Shown in pieces: positions 1-12,400 of a stretch of 64,000 nt of DNA. The translations under genes were made by a program, and so were the position numbers. Within the stretch, counting starts at the first letter, position 1. The number at the start of each line of letters is the position of its first letter. Origin of the DNA: Agrypnia vestita (Eukaryota; Arthropoda; Insecta; Trichoptera; Phryganeidae); contig JADDOH010005100.1 of assembly GCA_016648135.1 (NCBI GenBank), forward strand, positions 25,144 to 89,143, in the 5' to 3' direction. A model generated the notes under the pieces. The model worked only from the letters and a program-made list of their open reading frames with translations, did not search any database and was not told the DNA's origin.

Positions 1-262
1 ATACCAAATCTGGAATTATTTTCAAACAGTATTAATTTTTTTCTCCAAGGTGCTAAGAACGACTCTCCAAAGGCTGGGTAACATAATCACATTTGGGTGA
101 CGTCATTAGCAGTATAGGTGAAAATTAGTCATTCCTAGAAGCATCCATCCTATACAGAGAAGAAGTTTGAATGAGTTTGAATGACATCAAATGAAAAATT
201 CTATATATAGATCTTTTTCTTGCGTATAAAGAATTTATAATGAAAACTTTGTTTTTATGGGT
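1..262. repeat. dispersed repeat, inverted relative to 58772-59041
   Basis: From ACCAAATCTG to AACTTTGTTTTTATGG this matches the reverse complement of 58772-59041, roughly 85-90% by eye. It may begin before the window. No coding frame. Confidence 0.85.
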
Positions 263-374
263 TAAATTATTTAATTGCCAATTTATCCTTAATTCTGTGA
301 CTCCTAAATGCTTATTGTAAGAAAAAATAATTTGTAAGAAAATACTTATTTGACTGGTTTATTTTCATGTGCAG

Positions 375-474
375 GATGTTATATCGGTGGATCTTGTAAT
401 GAAGACATCTCGAGATTTCATATCTGATAAATTGGTAAAGACCGCTGTAAAAATGATGTCAACACAAGGTAAAC
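375..474 (+). CDS. Ufsp2: Ufsp2 exon (first in window)
   Basis: The acceptor is the AG at 373-374 after a T-rich tract. The frame starts GAT GTT ATA and encodes 33 residues beginning [15 protein letters not shown]. There are two possible donors in the same phase, GTAAGT at 475 or GTAAAC at 469, differing by two codons; GTAAGT fits the consensus better. The exon ends in phase 1 and fits the next exon. The assignment rests on frame continuity more than on recognised N-terminal motifs, which are weakly conserved in UFSP2. Confidence 0.7.
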
Positions 475-3400
475 GTAAGTATGACTATGTATTTATTTAA
501 TTATGAAATTCATCTCATAATGTATTAAACTTTTCAAGGTATATATTCCTTTTTGTTTTGTATTTTAAAAAGTGAATTAAATAATATTGTGGAACAGTTT
601 TAAATAGTGAACTTACATTATAAATGGAATATAAACATGATAGTAGTGAAATATTTATTTAAATTTTTGACTCGTACATAAATTTACATTACCTATTGTC
701 ATAGAATTTTCTTATCATAAACTGGTCACTGGCCAGGCTTACTGGCTGATTAATACTCACACAATGTAGATGTATCAATCTAGAGCTCAATGTGATATTA
801 GGTCCTTACATATGAAATTGGCGTTTTGCCGTACTGGCAAATTTGATCTCAAATATTTTCTCTTTGGTTAGGAATTCCAAATCCAAATTTATACAGCTAT
901 TTACTCATGTAAAGTGTTTTGAAAATTATAATTCATTTGTTTTTTCCTCAATTGTTTTTTTCTTTGCGTCACTCAGTTTACAAAATGAAAAACTTGAAAT
1001 ATCGCGTTATTTACAAGTACGAGTTCCACCGTGGCACCAGTGCTGCAGAAACGGCTCGAAGGATTAATGATGTGTATGGCGACGGTGCCGCAAAAGAAAA
1101 CACAGTGCGCTTTTGGTTCCAACGTTTTCGTTCTGGAAATTTCGACCTGCAGAACAAGCCCCGTGGACGGCCGGAGACCAAAGTTGATAGTGAAGAATTG
1201 AAGGCTATTGTGGAAACGGATCCATCGCAAACCACATCCGAGTTAGCTGCAGGCTGCGGTGTTAGTGATAAAATTGTTTTAATCCACTTGAAGCAAATTG
1301 GTAAGGTGAAAAAGCTTGAAAGGTGGGTACCTCACGAATTGAGTGAAGCAAATCAACAAACGCGCGTTGACTGCTGCGTTGCATTACTCAACCGGCACAA
1401 TAATGAAGGGATTTTAAATCGAATCATACCTGTGATGAAAAGTGGATCCTGTACGATAATCGGAAGCGCTCATCGCAATGGCTGAACCCTGCCGAACCAG
1501 CCAAACCATGCCCCAAGCGAAAATTGACTCCAAAAAAGTTACTTGTGAGCGTTTGGTGGACTAGTGCTGGTGTCGTTCACTACAGTTTTCTTAAATCTGG
1601 CCAGACGATTACGGCAGATGTCTATTGTCAGCAACTGCAAACCATGATGGAAAAGCTAGCTGCTAAACAACCGAGGCTGGTTAATCGCTCTAGGCCACTG
1701 CTGCTTCATGATAACCCTAGACCACACACTGCACAACAGACGGCTACTAAATTAGAGGAGCTTCAATTGGAATGTCTAAGACATCCACCGTACTCTCCGG
1801 ACCTTGCCCCAACAGATTACCGATTTTCTCGAAATTTGAATAACTTCTTGCAAAGGAAAAAATTCAACTCCGATGGGGCAGTCCAAACCGCCTTCAAAGA
1901 TTTTATTGATTCCCGTCCGAATGGTTTTTTTAGTAAAGGGACCGATGAACTACCTATGAGATGGCAAAAGTGCATAGATAGCAATGGTACATACTTTGAT
2001 TAAATAAATATATTATAATAAGAAAAAATCGGCTTTATGTTCCTCCCATACTAAACGCCAATTTCATATGTAAGGACCTAATATTTTGACTGATAAGCTT
2101 GATAACAATTATTAAAGAACGGCTTTTCAATATTATTTTCTTTACTTTACTATGTACTAAATTAGAAGTTAGTGAACTCCTTTAATCTGAAATTAAATGC
2201 ACCCAAAATGTGTTCTTAAATATTTATAAAACATGTTCATTAAAATGTAAAAATAAAAATTTGAAAGTATGAAATATGTCAACAAATGACACAGTTTTAA
2301 AACCAGATTCCGTGCTGTCGGGAGCGGCGGGCATCCCCTCACGGCCGCTTATCCTTTTTCATAAAAAAATCACTATCAAACATGTTTTTATGCCAAATTT
2401 GACATCAGTTAGAAATATTATACTATCAAAAACAATTGATTCATCGCATATAAAAAGTTTTTTTTTAACTAGTTTTACATGAATTTACTTTTTTTGCCTA
2501 TATAGGCATAGGTATATACCTATATTTGTACATTTAAACGGGCATCAGTTCCTACATCACTATCCGATTTGGTGACCTTGGAGCCTCGCGGACTTTGCGT
2601 TTTGTTAACGTTGATTTTGTATTAAATAATCGTATTAAAGATCACTGTATGACATAATTTTCAAATCATCATCATCCCCTTGTCCTAGTTGGGTCCGGGG
2701 TCCAAAGATTCTACAAGGTTTTTCCATGTTCCCTTGTTTTGCCCTGCTTCTGCACGAGTCAACCAGTCTAGACCCATAAAGAAGAATAATGGTTGTTAAA
2801 TTCTTTTTTAATACAATACATAGTAGATACTGTAGTAGTTTTTTTAATTCTAGATGAAAAATAATTAGAATTCAGTTAAATTCACAAGTATTTTGACATT
2901 TCAGCTGGAAGTCAAAATACATAATATCTACCTAAATGTGCTTATGCGACATCATATTTAAATTAAAAAATAGTGATGTATGAACAATGGTTGTTTTCTA
3001 TTTTTTTTACTGTACATATTATTTTAGAAATATAAATAGGCTTTTTTATTTATTGTAGACCTAAAACATTCAGAATTCGAACAAAAATTACACGAGCGCA
3101 AGCTACTCTCGGGTGTTTTCATATATTTTAGTGTCGGCACTTCCTATGGCCGTCTCTTTTTCTTGCAGCCTTCCTGTCTTGCAACGAATATGTGAATATA
3201 CATACCAGTGCAATGTTTATCTGATATTAGGTTTGTTCATGTCTCGTTCTTGTCTTGAAAGAGCACGATCCACTGACACCATACATTGACATTTGACATT
3301 TGGAGAATGGGGCCTCTTAAATCAATATTTATTTGACAATTTTTTTTTTGTGAATTTGAAAAAAGTCACAAACCGTGCGAAAAAAGCATAAATTTTATTA

Positions 3401-6400
3401 AATTTTTTTTATTTTTTAAAAACATTGGAAATGCGTAATTGCGCAAAAGGCCTTTCTCATTGTTAATTTTTTTATTCAAAATTTTAAAATTATTTGATTT
3501 ATGGCCTTTATTTTTCATGTCGGAGAAGAAGCTGTCTTCAATCTCCGGAGAATTTGTATGAAGAATGCAACTTTATTTAGTTGTTATGGCACAAAGGCCT
3601 TATAATTTTTTCCGTCTACAAATTATTGTGGTTATCAAATTAAAATCTTGGAATTATACAAAATGAATTATAAGTTCACCTTTAATAAGTTATCCCACCA
3701 AAAAGGTTTAAATTCTTTGATTACGAAAAAGTTCCATATGAATTAAGGGGTTATGTGTAGTCAGAGGCGAAAAAAATTGACATTTTCAATATTTTTTTGA
3801 ACGGTTGTGTAATATTTTGATTCAATACATAATACCAACGTTTTACACTATATTTTAAGTAACTAAACCGAAAATTTCAAATAAAATTAATAATAATGGA
3901 ACACGATAGAAACTCAATTCTTGACCCCTGTCTTGCAAATAGTGCCTCGCGGTGTCCATCAGTGCTTCTTAGTGGTTTATCTAAATTTAATGAAACAAAA
4001 AAAAATTAGTAGTTCAATAGTTAATCTTGTGCTTAATCGAAGCTTTTTTATTTTTTTCAAATTTAACAAAATGGCGGTCTTTGAAAGCTTAATTATGAAT
4101 TTTGAGGAAAAAAATCACTCATTTATTATTTATAAAAAAAAAAGTCAAAAATAAAAATCCTTCGATTAAGCACAAGTTGTTAATGCCTAAAATACGATGT
4201 TAAAATTTCATTTAAATCTTTTCAGTAGTTTTTAAAATATCGTGGACACCGTTTTTGAAAACATTATTTTGAGAAAAACGCGTTTAAAGTTTTATGCATA
4301 AATAATTAATACAAATACAATTTAAAAAATTACTTACGTAGAGTTGTCTATTTCTGGTACATATAATAGATCTTCTGCCGTTGTGTAAGCCTCCAAGATG
4401 TCGATTTGTTTTTGTCTACATCTCATTTTGCCTTCTCAAGTGATCTGATTTGCATGTTGGTCAGCAATCTTTATGCACTCTATATCGAGTTTTTTAGCAC
4501 TAGGTCCATAATTTAATTATATTGCATTGGCAGTCATTAACATTCCTTGCATACATTCATAACGTCTCATTATAAATTATTAAAAATGATTATTGTACAC
4601 GCACAACTACCTATCGACCACTCGGTTTCACTACCACTGAAATACTAACACTAAATCAAATCTCAGTTAGCCTAATGGGTCTTCTGTCTAAAAGCAGAAA
4701 TATAAAAGAAATTTCGTACATTATTCTTAAAATTACTCCTTTATTGCCGTCCGCGTGTAAGTACGGATGGCAGTAGAGGGCCCGACAGTTATCGTTAGAT
4801 ATCTTTAAAACTAATAATCGGATCGAGTTGATATTTTCACACAATATTTTACTTTAATAAAATACAAAAAAAAAACGATTTTTTGAAAATCCTGACTACA
4901 CGTAACCCCTTAATATGTTTTCTGCATTTCATTGTTTCTTACCTAATTGATTTTTGTTTGGTTAAATTAGAATTTGATCAAGAGTGAGATTAATAGTTAA
5001 AAAAAGCATAGATTTTTGCGTTTTACACCAATCAAAACACCTGTTTTATAAAAATCTGTATTTTTTGGTTAGCTGGTACTCTCGTTATCAGATCGTTGAA
5101 TGGTCACAAAAGTTTTAGCCACTGACAATACAGTAATATTTGTGTGTTCATAAATTATTTTTTAAACCGTAGTTATAATTTAATTTGTTTTGGAGGATCT
5201 GGTCTATCTTACCCTTAGGTAATTATCAAAGGTTTACATAGGTATAATTTTACAAATTAACACATATATACTTAATTTTTTTTTATAAAACATCCTTAAA
5301 TTATTACGATATAAATCGAAATTGAATTAAAATTTAAAATTAGATGTCAAGTGTAAATAATATGAGAATATTGAAATAACTGTTAACTTATGTCTAAGTT
5401 TCTATTGCTTTGTCTCTTGAAAAGAAGAGAGTTTTTCTGCATATCAAATTACTTATTTTTTATAATTAGCCAAAGTGACTTTTGGAATCTATATTGTGTG
5501 GTCTCTAACAAATAATATTTTAATTTTTTCAACAGCTGCTTACTGTATTAAATTACCTCTCAGTATTGACACATTGGCCATGGCGCATTTGAGTACAAAA
5601 CTGATTCCTGTCTACAATGTTCTTGTGGAGAGTGCCTGCAGATCTCTGAGGCTGCTGGAGCAAAACTTACTCGAACAACTGGGTAAAATTATTTTTTTAG
5701 ATTCACATTCAATCTGTACTATTAAATACCAATCACATACTCTATCTTGCAAGCTTAGTGTGTCTTAAAATATGTACGAGCGCTGTATGTGTATAGTACC
5801 CGTGTTAGGAAAGAAAGATTTTTTTAATAAATAATAATAACTTTGTTTTACATCACTTATATTTATTTTCAAATCCAACCGGGTTTCGCTACGACCGTAG
5901 CTTCTTCAGGGAGAATTTTAACTGCCTAAATATACAAAAATTATGTGCTTATATACCTAGTGTGAAAAGTGAAAGGACGGAGTGCCAATAGTGGGGCTAG
6001 GGGGTGGGATTTCGCAGGGAATATTACTATTAAGAGGGAACATACATAAAGATAAATTTACTTGATTATTAATGATTTTATAATTCATATTAATGGCTTT
6101 CCTTATCTCTAATGCCTCTTAATTATCTAGTCTATTACCTATTCCGTTTTTATGAATAATACTAACTCCTGAACTATTATTGAACGTGTGGTCTTCTTCA
6201 ATTAAATGGTTGACAAATTCTGAGAACCCACTATTTTTTAAACAACGCAAGTGCTCTTTTACTCTAATTTTTACATTACGCGATGTCTTCCCTATATAAA
6301 ATGCGGGCAATCGTTACATTTCAATGAATATACACCAGAAAGGCTGTTCCGCACAGGATCACGCAAAATATGATGTGGTTCCACATGCCCAAACTCGAAG

Positions 6401-9400
6401 AAGCACACCGAAAGTTTCAGATGGCAAAGTCGTATAAAACCAATCTAGAAACGCCGGTGTAGTAGAGGTCGCCTTAAAAGGGCCAAAGAAGATCCAGAGA
6501 AAGTCCAAGTAGTCAGCAGGGTCATTGTAGGTAGAGAGAAATGAAAGACTGGTAAAAGTGGTCCGATAGGCTCTTAAAGCACTTCAGGAGTACTGAATTG
6601 CTCGCCGTTATGAAACCGTTTATATAGTCAAATTACAAAATCCCCTCCATAACTCCATCGTAAAACAATCAGCCAATCACAAAGCTCGCTTTGCGGATTT
6701 CAGAGCTCGTGCAATCTCTGGGTGAATTTTGGTACTAATCAGTCTGGCGATCGGCTGCGGAGATCGGCAGAAAGCACTTCGCTCCGACATAAAAAATCGT
6801 AAAAATGGTTTCATCGTCTTTTTGAGACGTAAATCATGTTAATTTATACAAAACTAAACCTTGCTGATAATCTAACACTGTCTATGGGACTGGCAAGGCA
6901 GTATTAACAGAGTTATTACAAGTTATGTGCCGAGTGCAATCGGCTAGTTACGTTAAATTCAATAAAAAATAGTTCTCGAGTAAACACACGAATCTTTGTA
7001 TAACAATTACGAAGTATATTTTATAAGGCGTCTTTTGACTATAGTTCGATGTGTGGACAATCCATATTACGTCAGTAATAAATAATTTTATCAAATAAAA
7101 TTCCCCCTGCGCCTTTGGTGCAATTTATATTTGTGAATATATGTTTTTTGAATAGGTATTTATCAGAGGCATACAATAAAGAAAGTTTTAATAAAATCGG
7201 ACTGCCATAGCGGTCAGTATTTGATTTTGACTAAAAGTCATCTTTTTCGGCACGGTATCGCTCGGCCGGTGACGCCGCTATCAGCGATTGCGCTCGTGTT
7301 GAGCGTAAAAGGCCCGTTTTAGGGCTACTATTTTTTAATCCCCCTTTGTATGTTTTCCAACTTTTTCTGTGTTTTTAATAAAAATTATTTTTTGAAAATT
7401 TTTAATTTTTAAATTTATATTTTGTTTGTACGGTGCTCCATGCACTGTTCAGTAATGATGCTCCTCCTCCAGTCTACGTCCAGGCCCGAAGCACTCGGTC
7501 TTGTGTGACAAGACTCTGATTTGTGGGCTGGGTTCCCATAGATCAGATACAAGCGATACTGAGGCGGTCGGTCTGCAGCTCGGCCGCCCCACTTCAATTT
7601 TCGGAATACCAGCCGGGCGCACCCACATTGCTGGTTCTCAGAATAATTCTGACTATATGTCAGTCTCAAGAATCGAGATTGTCACGCCTTGTACGCGGGT
7701 TAAATCCAGAAATATTCGAAAATATTTCCATAAATGCCGCGAACGGCCATTTATCCGAGATTATCACGCCTCGTATGCGGGTTCCAAGGTTCAGAAATAT
7801 TCGGAAAATATTTCGACTTTCATACTGACCATATGTCAGTCTCAAAAAACCGAGAGTATCACGCCTCGTACACGGATTCCAAAGTCCGTCAAGTACTGTA
7901 GCTAACTCCAGGTTAGGTTAGGTTAGGTTAGGTTAGGTTAGGTTAGGTTAGGTTAGGTTAGGTTAGGTTAGGTTAGGTTAGGTTAGGTTAGGTTACCTAA
8001 CCTAACCTACACGCCCGATGATAGTACTATATAGTAATAAAAATAACTTTGTTTAACACCACTTATATTTATTTTCAAATCCAATTGGGTTTCGCTACGA
8101 CCGTATCTTCTTCAGGAAGAATTTTAACTGCCTAAACATACAAAAATTATGTGCTTATATACTAGTGTGAAATGTGATGGAACGGAGTGCCAATAGTGAG
8201 GGTAGGGGGTGGGATTTCGCAGGGAATATTACTATTAAGAGGGAACATATTTAAAAGTGGACTAAAATTATTATTATTATTATTATTAGTCCAGCAATAT
8301 TTCAACTTTTTTAAGCCACCCAAAAAATATAATTTGCCAAATTCAGTAAAATAGCCCTCTATTTTGCAGTTGGACATTTTTTCATATTTGGAAATAAAAA
8401 TAAATTATAGAGAAAGAGGCAGCAATTCATAGTGTAACTTGCTCAGTTTTTCTATGGCGATTGCTAATGAGTGAGTTCTTTTTTATTCACCAAATGTCGT
8501 CATTTTCTCATCAATTCAGCATCAAATCAACCCAATAAATCATCAGAGTACTGCCCCGTGATTGTCTTTCTCTTCTCCAAATAGTTGGTAAAGATGATGC
8601 CTCGCAAATTCCATAAAACAGTGGCCATGACCTTTCCGGCCGATAGACTTCATTTCTGAACTGTGTCTTCATTTATGGCTAGCAGAGATCCATGCTTCGC
8701 CAATAGTCTCAAAACGCCACAGAAACTTTTTTGAATTGCACTAAAACATATCAAAACAGTGCTCCGAGGCTGTCATTAATTCTATTTTGTTCCACTGTAA
8801 GCAAATGCAGCACCCATCTTGCTGAAAGCTTACTCGTGCTGTAATGATTTTTTTTTATGTAGACCTTTATGAGGAGCGTGGTGATGGTGGCATCCTTTAT
8901 GCTATCAGCTCTGACAACATTTACCTTTATGATTTGGTCAGCTCAGCGAGGAACAATGGTCTTTCCTCAGGGTTTTAATAGATTCACAGATGTGGTTGAC
9001 AACTTAGGGACTCATAAATAAAAGAGACCTTTAAACAATACCAATTATATATTCAAAATAGACAAGAATAGTTAGAAATGCACACATAATATTCCAATGA
9101 CAAAAATGGCACTTCTAGAAAACGAAATTTCAAGGATGAACACATACAATATTCAAATGATCAAAAATAAATTTCAAGGATAGAAGGGCGTATATTCAGT
9201 GTATACTGAGAGCAATTTAATAAACACATAAGGGGTGCTGTAAATTACCATGTCACACCCTGTATGAAATATTTTCAAAGCACACAAACAACTGGCGCTG
9301 GATATATCAAGTCACTCAGTGTATATTAATTATTTTCTATACATAGAAAATTTTATTATAATTTACAATTGATGTTAAATTTTTATAACAGAAAATTCAT

Positions 9401-12400
9401 AACACCAGGACACAAAGTTATATTTTATCAAACCAAAATTTTATATTAGAATTTTGAAATAGGGCTAAACCTTCCACAACGAGAATCACTTATACTTGTA
9501 GAATACTTGTAGACGAAATTATATTTTATCGAAGAAATGAAATATTAATCGAAGTCACATCCTGGATGTAAACATTATGTATACAAAAAGTGACAGTAGT
9601 CTACAATAAAATATTATAGACAGAGCATTACAGTAGCGACCGTAGATGAAAGAATGTGACGCTTACAATAGATATTGGCGCCAAATCAGCTTCTGTTTAT
9701 CTTCAACAATGTTTATAAGAATGGTAGAAATAGTCACCAGCGGGGTTGTTTTATGTTGACAATAATAAAGTTTTACTACACAGTATTCCATTGTGTGAAC
9801 TAAATGCACAAGATTTTGAACAAGCCTACAAAATAATGAAAATACCAACTTTTATGGAACCATTGTAGATGGATCACACTCGAGTTCACTTGTAGTAACA
9901 CCTGTAGAGTGGCCCAGGATCTGGATATATGAGGATGTTGTTGCCCCTCGATGTGGAGGTGGCTCCATGACCTTTGAGCGCGAACAAGAGGGTGGACAGT
10001 GCAGCAGATACACCCGCATCCGATGTACGAGAAATAAATTTACCATGTTTCGGCTATGCAATTGTGGACACGTACATAGTGTAATTTTATTTTTCATCCC
10101 TTCGTCCCACAATGAGAAGGTTTACATTCACTTTAATAGTTTGTTTCGATGTTTGTGCTAAGCTATCGTAGTCTGTGATCATATGTGTTAAGAAATCCTT
10201 TAGCGAGGTATACTATAAATCGTCCAAAATGGCGTTTATAACAAAATCTATCTAAAACTTTTCAACCGATTCCTGCATAAATGTTTTTATCTAAAAAGGG
10301 GATCACATGCACTTTCACAGACAGCTTCAGGTGTTTATGTTGAAGTAGAGAGTAGAAAAGGTGTAATTTTAAATAAACACTAGCGTTTGTCGTATGTAGG
10401 TCTGTAGACGGTAGGGGCTTGCAGCTAACAGTGTAAACAGTAACTTTCATTTGATAGACGAAGTTATCTGAACTTTTTTTAATTAGACCGGTAGATTTCA
10501 AGTTATATGGTTGAAATCTACCAGTCTCGACAAGATGGTGTGAGAAAACTTTACAGCCACCACAGTTGTAGTGTGGGCGCAACCTCGAGGAGAACGTAGA
10601 GAAAGGATTGCTTTCGGTAGTCGATGCTGACCGAGGCGGGGGTAATTTCGCGTAAGCATACAAGATGATTTTAATAATGCAAGGTTATTGGTTGGTGGAC
10701 ACGACGGAATTCAAAAATGGTTATACAAAAAGTCGAAACGAGATATGGTATTAATTTCTGCCAACGGAGGATAACCAACCGACATGTATTTTATTGATAG
10801 GTAAGCACTAAATCTATAACGTGTTATTGAAAAATTACCACAACAGTGCCCAATTTTTCGTGTAGGATATTTTGTATGCGTTCAATTGAGATGTTCGCAG
10901 AGTCAGCAATTTCTCAGAACTTTAATTAGACGGCCTGGACACCCCTCAGATGGATATTCGGCTACGCTTGAATTCATTATACCAATATCTATGGTAATTG
11001 TTAAAGTTGCAAGGCCCTTATTTTTATTTTTATTTTATTTTATTTTATTTTTTATTTTTTTTATTTTTGGGAATCTCAACAGTATACAATTTATTATAAT
11101 AATACATAACGTATTGGGTAATTCGTAGACCAATTATAGAGATCCACGGCATAAAATGTTAAATCAAGCAATAAAGAGAACATATATTAAATAGAGGGAT
11201 AGGAGTGGGAGTTAGAGGGGGAAGTGGAGTGAGGTGTATGGGATTGTGGCTGAGTGGAGTGCGTATGTATTCTGTGCGTGACGTTGTATACAGATATGGG
11301 GGTATGTGTAAAGAGTGATGAGAGTTTGGCTGTGGTGTGTGTATGATGATGGTCGGTCTCAGTTAATCCGGTGAAGATATAGAAACAAGTAATATAAGCG
11401 GTTTAAATACGATTTTTAAGAGCTGAGATGTTGGTATTAAATATATCAATGTCATTGAAGTGGTCATTGTATGCTTTGCATGTTCGCTGGATGAATGAGT
11501 TCTGTGCATAAGAGGTTCTGCTTATGGGTACATGGAAGAGCACGGACTGTCGGGTTCGCCTTGATGGAGCGTGGAGAGAAACCAGCTCCAATTGGCTGGG
11601 ACAGTCAATATGTCCCTGAAGTAACTTGAAAAGTAGTATTTGATCAGCTCGTGCTCTTCTATGTTCCAGGGTTCTCATGTTATAGAAATCCATTGCTTCC
11701 ATATATGAGTCGAAATATATGCCGGATTAAACATTGAGGCAACGCAAAAACCTGTTCTGAATTTGTTCTATTCTCGCAATGTATGTTGTCTGTTGTGGAT
11801 TCCAGACCTGAGATGCATACTCCAAGTGACTGCGAACGTAGGAATAATATAAAATTTTGAATGAGTGAGGATTTTTGAATTGTTTACAGGTTCGAAGTAT
11901 GAATCCCAGCATACTGTAGGCTTTGGAGATAATATGGTCAAAGTGCGCTTTAAAAATAAGTTTACTGTCGAGAATTATTTCGAGGTCTTTTAATTCGCAT
12001 TTGTTTTCTAGTTGAGCGTTGTTTATTGAGTAGGCAAACTGAATGTTATTGGTTTTCCTGGAAAATGTCATTTGAAAGCATTTTTTTGCATTAAGAAGAA
12101 GTTTGTTTATATGACAGTAGGCAGAAACGCGGTTAAGATCTTCTTGAATTTTTCGGCAATCGTCTAGGGAGTTCACTTTTGCGAAAATCTTCATATCATC
12201 CGCATAAAGTAGGAAATTAGCGAAATGAAAGCAGTTTTGTATGTCATTTATATAGATTATGACCAGTAATGGACCCAGTAAACTCCCTTGAGGGACTCCA
12301 GAGGAGATGCGAGCCCAGTCACATTTAAGACCGCCGATGACAACTGCTTGGTTTCTGTTGGTAATGTAGGAAATAAGCCACCTTAGTAGGTCACCGTGGA

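Larger units (their letters stand above)
5826..6370 (-). mobile_element. Penelope-like retroelement, 5'-truncated 3' end
   Basis: Read on the minus strand, this holds the GIY-YIG endonuclease end of a Penelope-like element, then a C-terminal tail ending near 5968 and a 3' UTR to about 5826. A diverged copy of the tail and UTR lies at 8029-8250. The element stops abruptly near 6370 without the reverse transcriptase, as expected for 5' truncation. Confidence 0.75.

Noticed and set aside
7501..7905. 134-codon open frame
   Set aside because: It reads through degenerate tandem repeats beside the TTAGG array and has no recognisable domain.
10262..10663. 133-codon minus-strand frame
   Set aside because: No motif, no splice or start context, and no relation to neighbouring elements.
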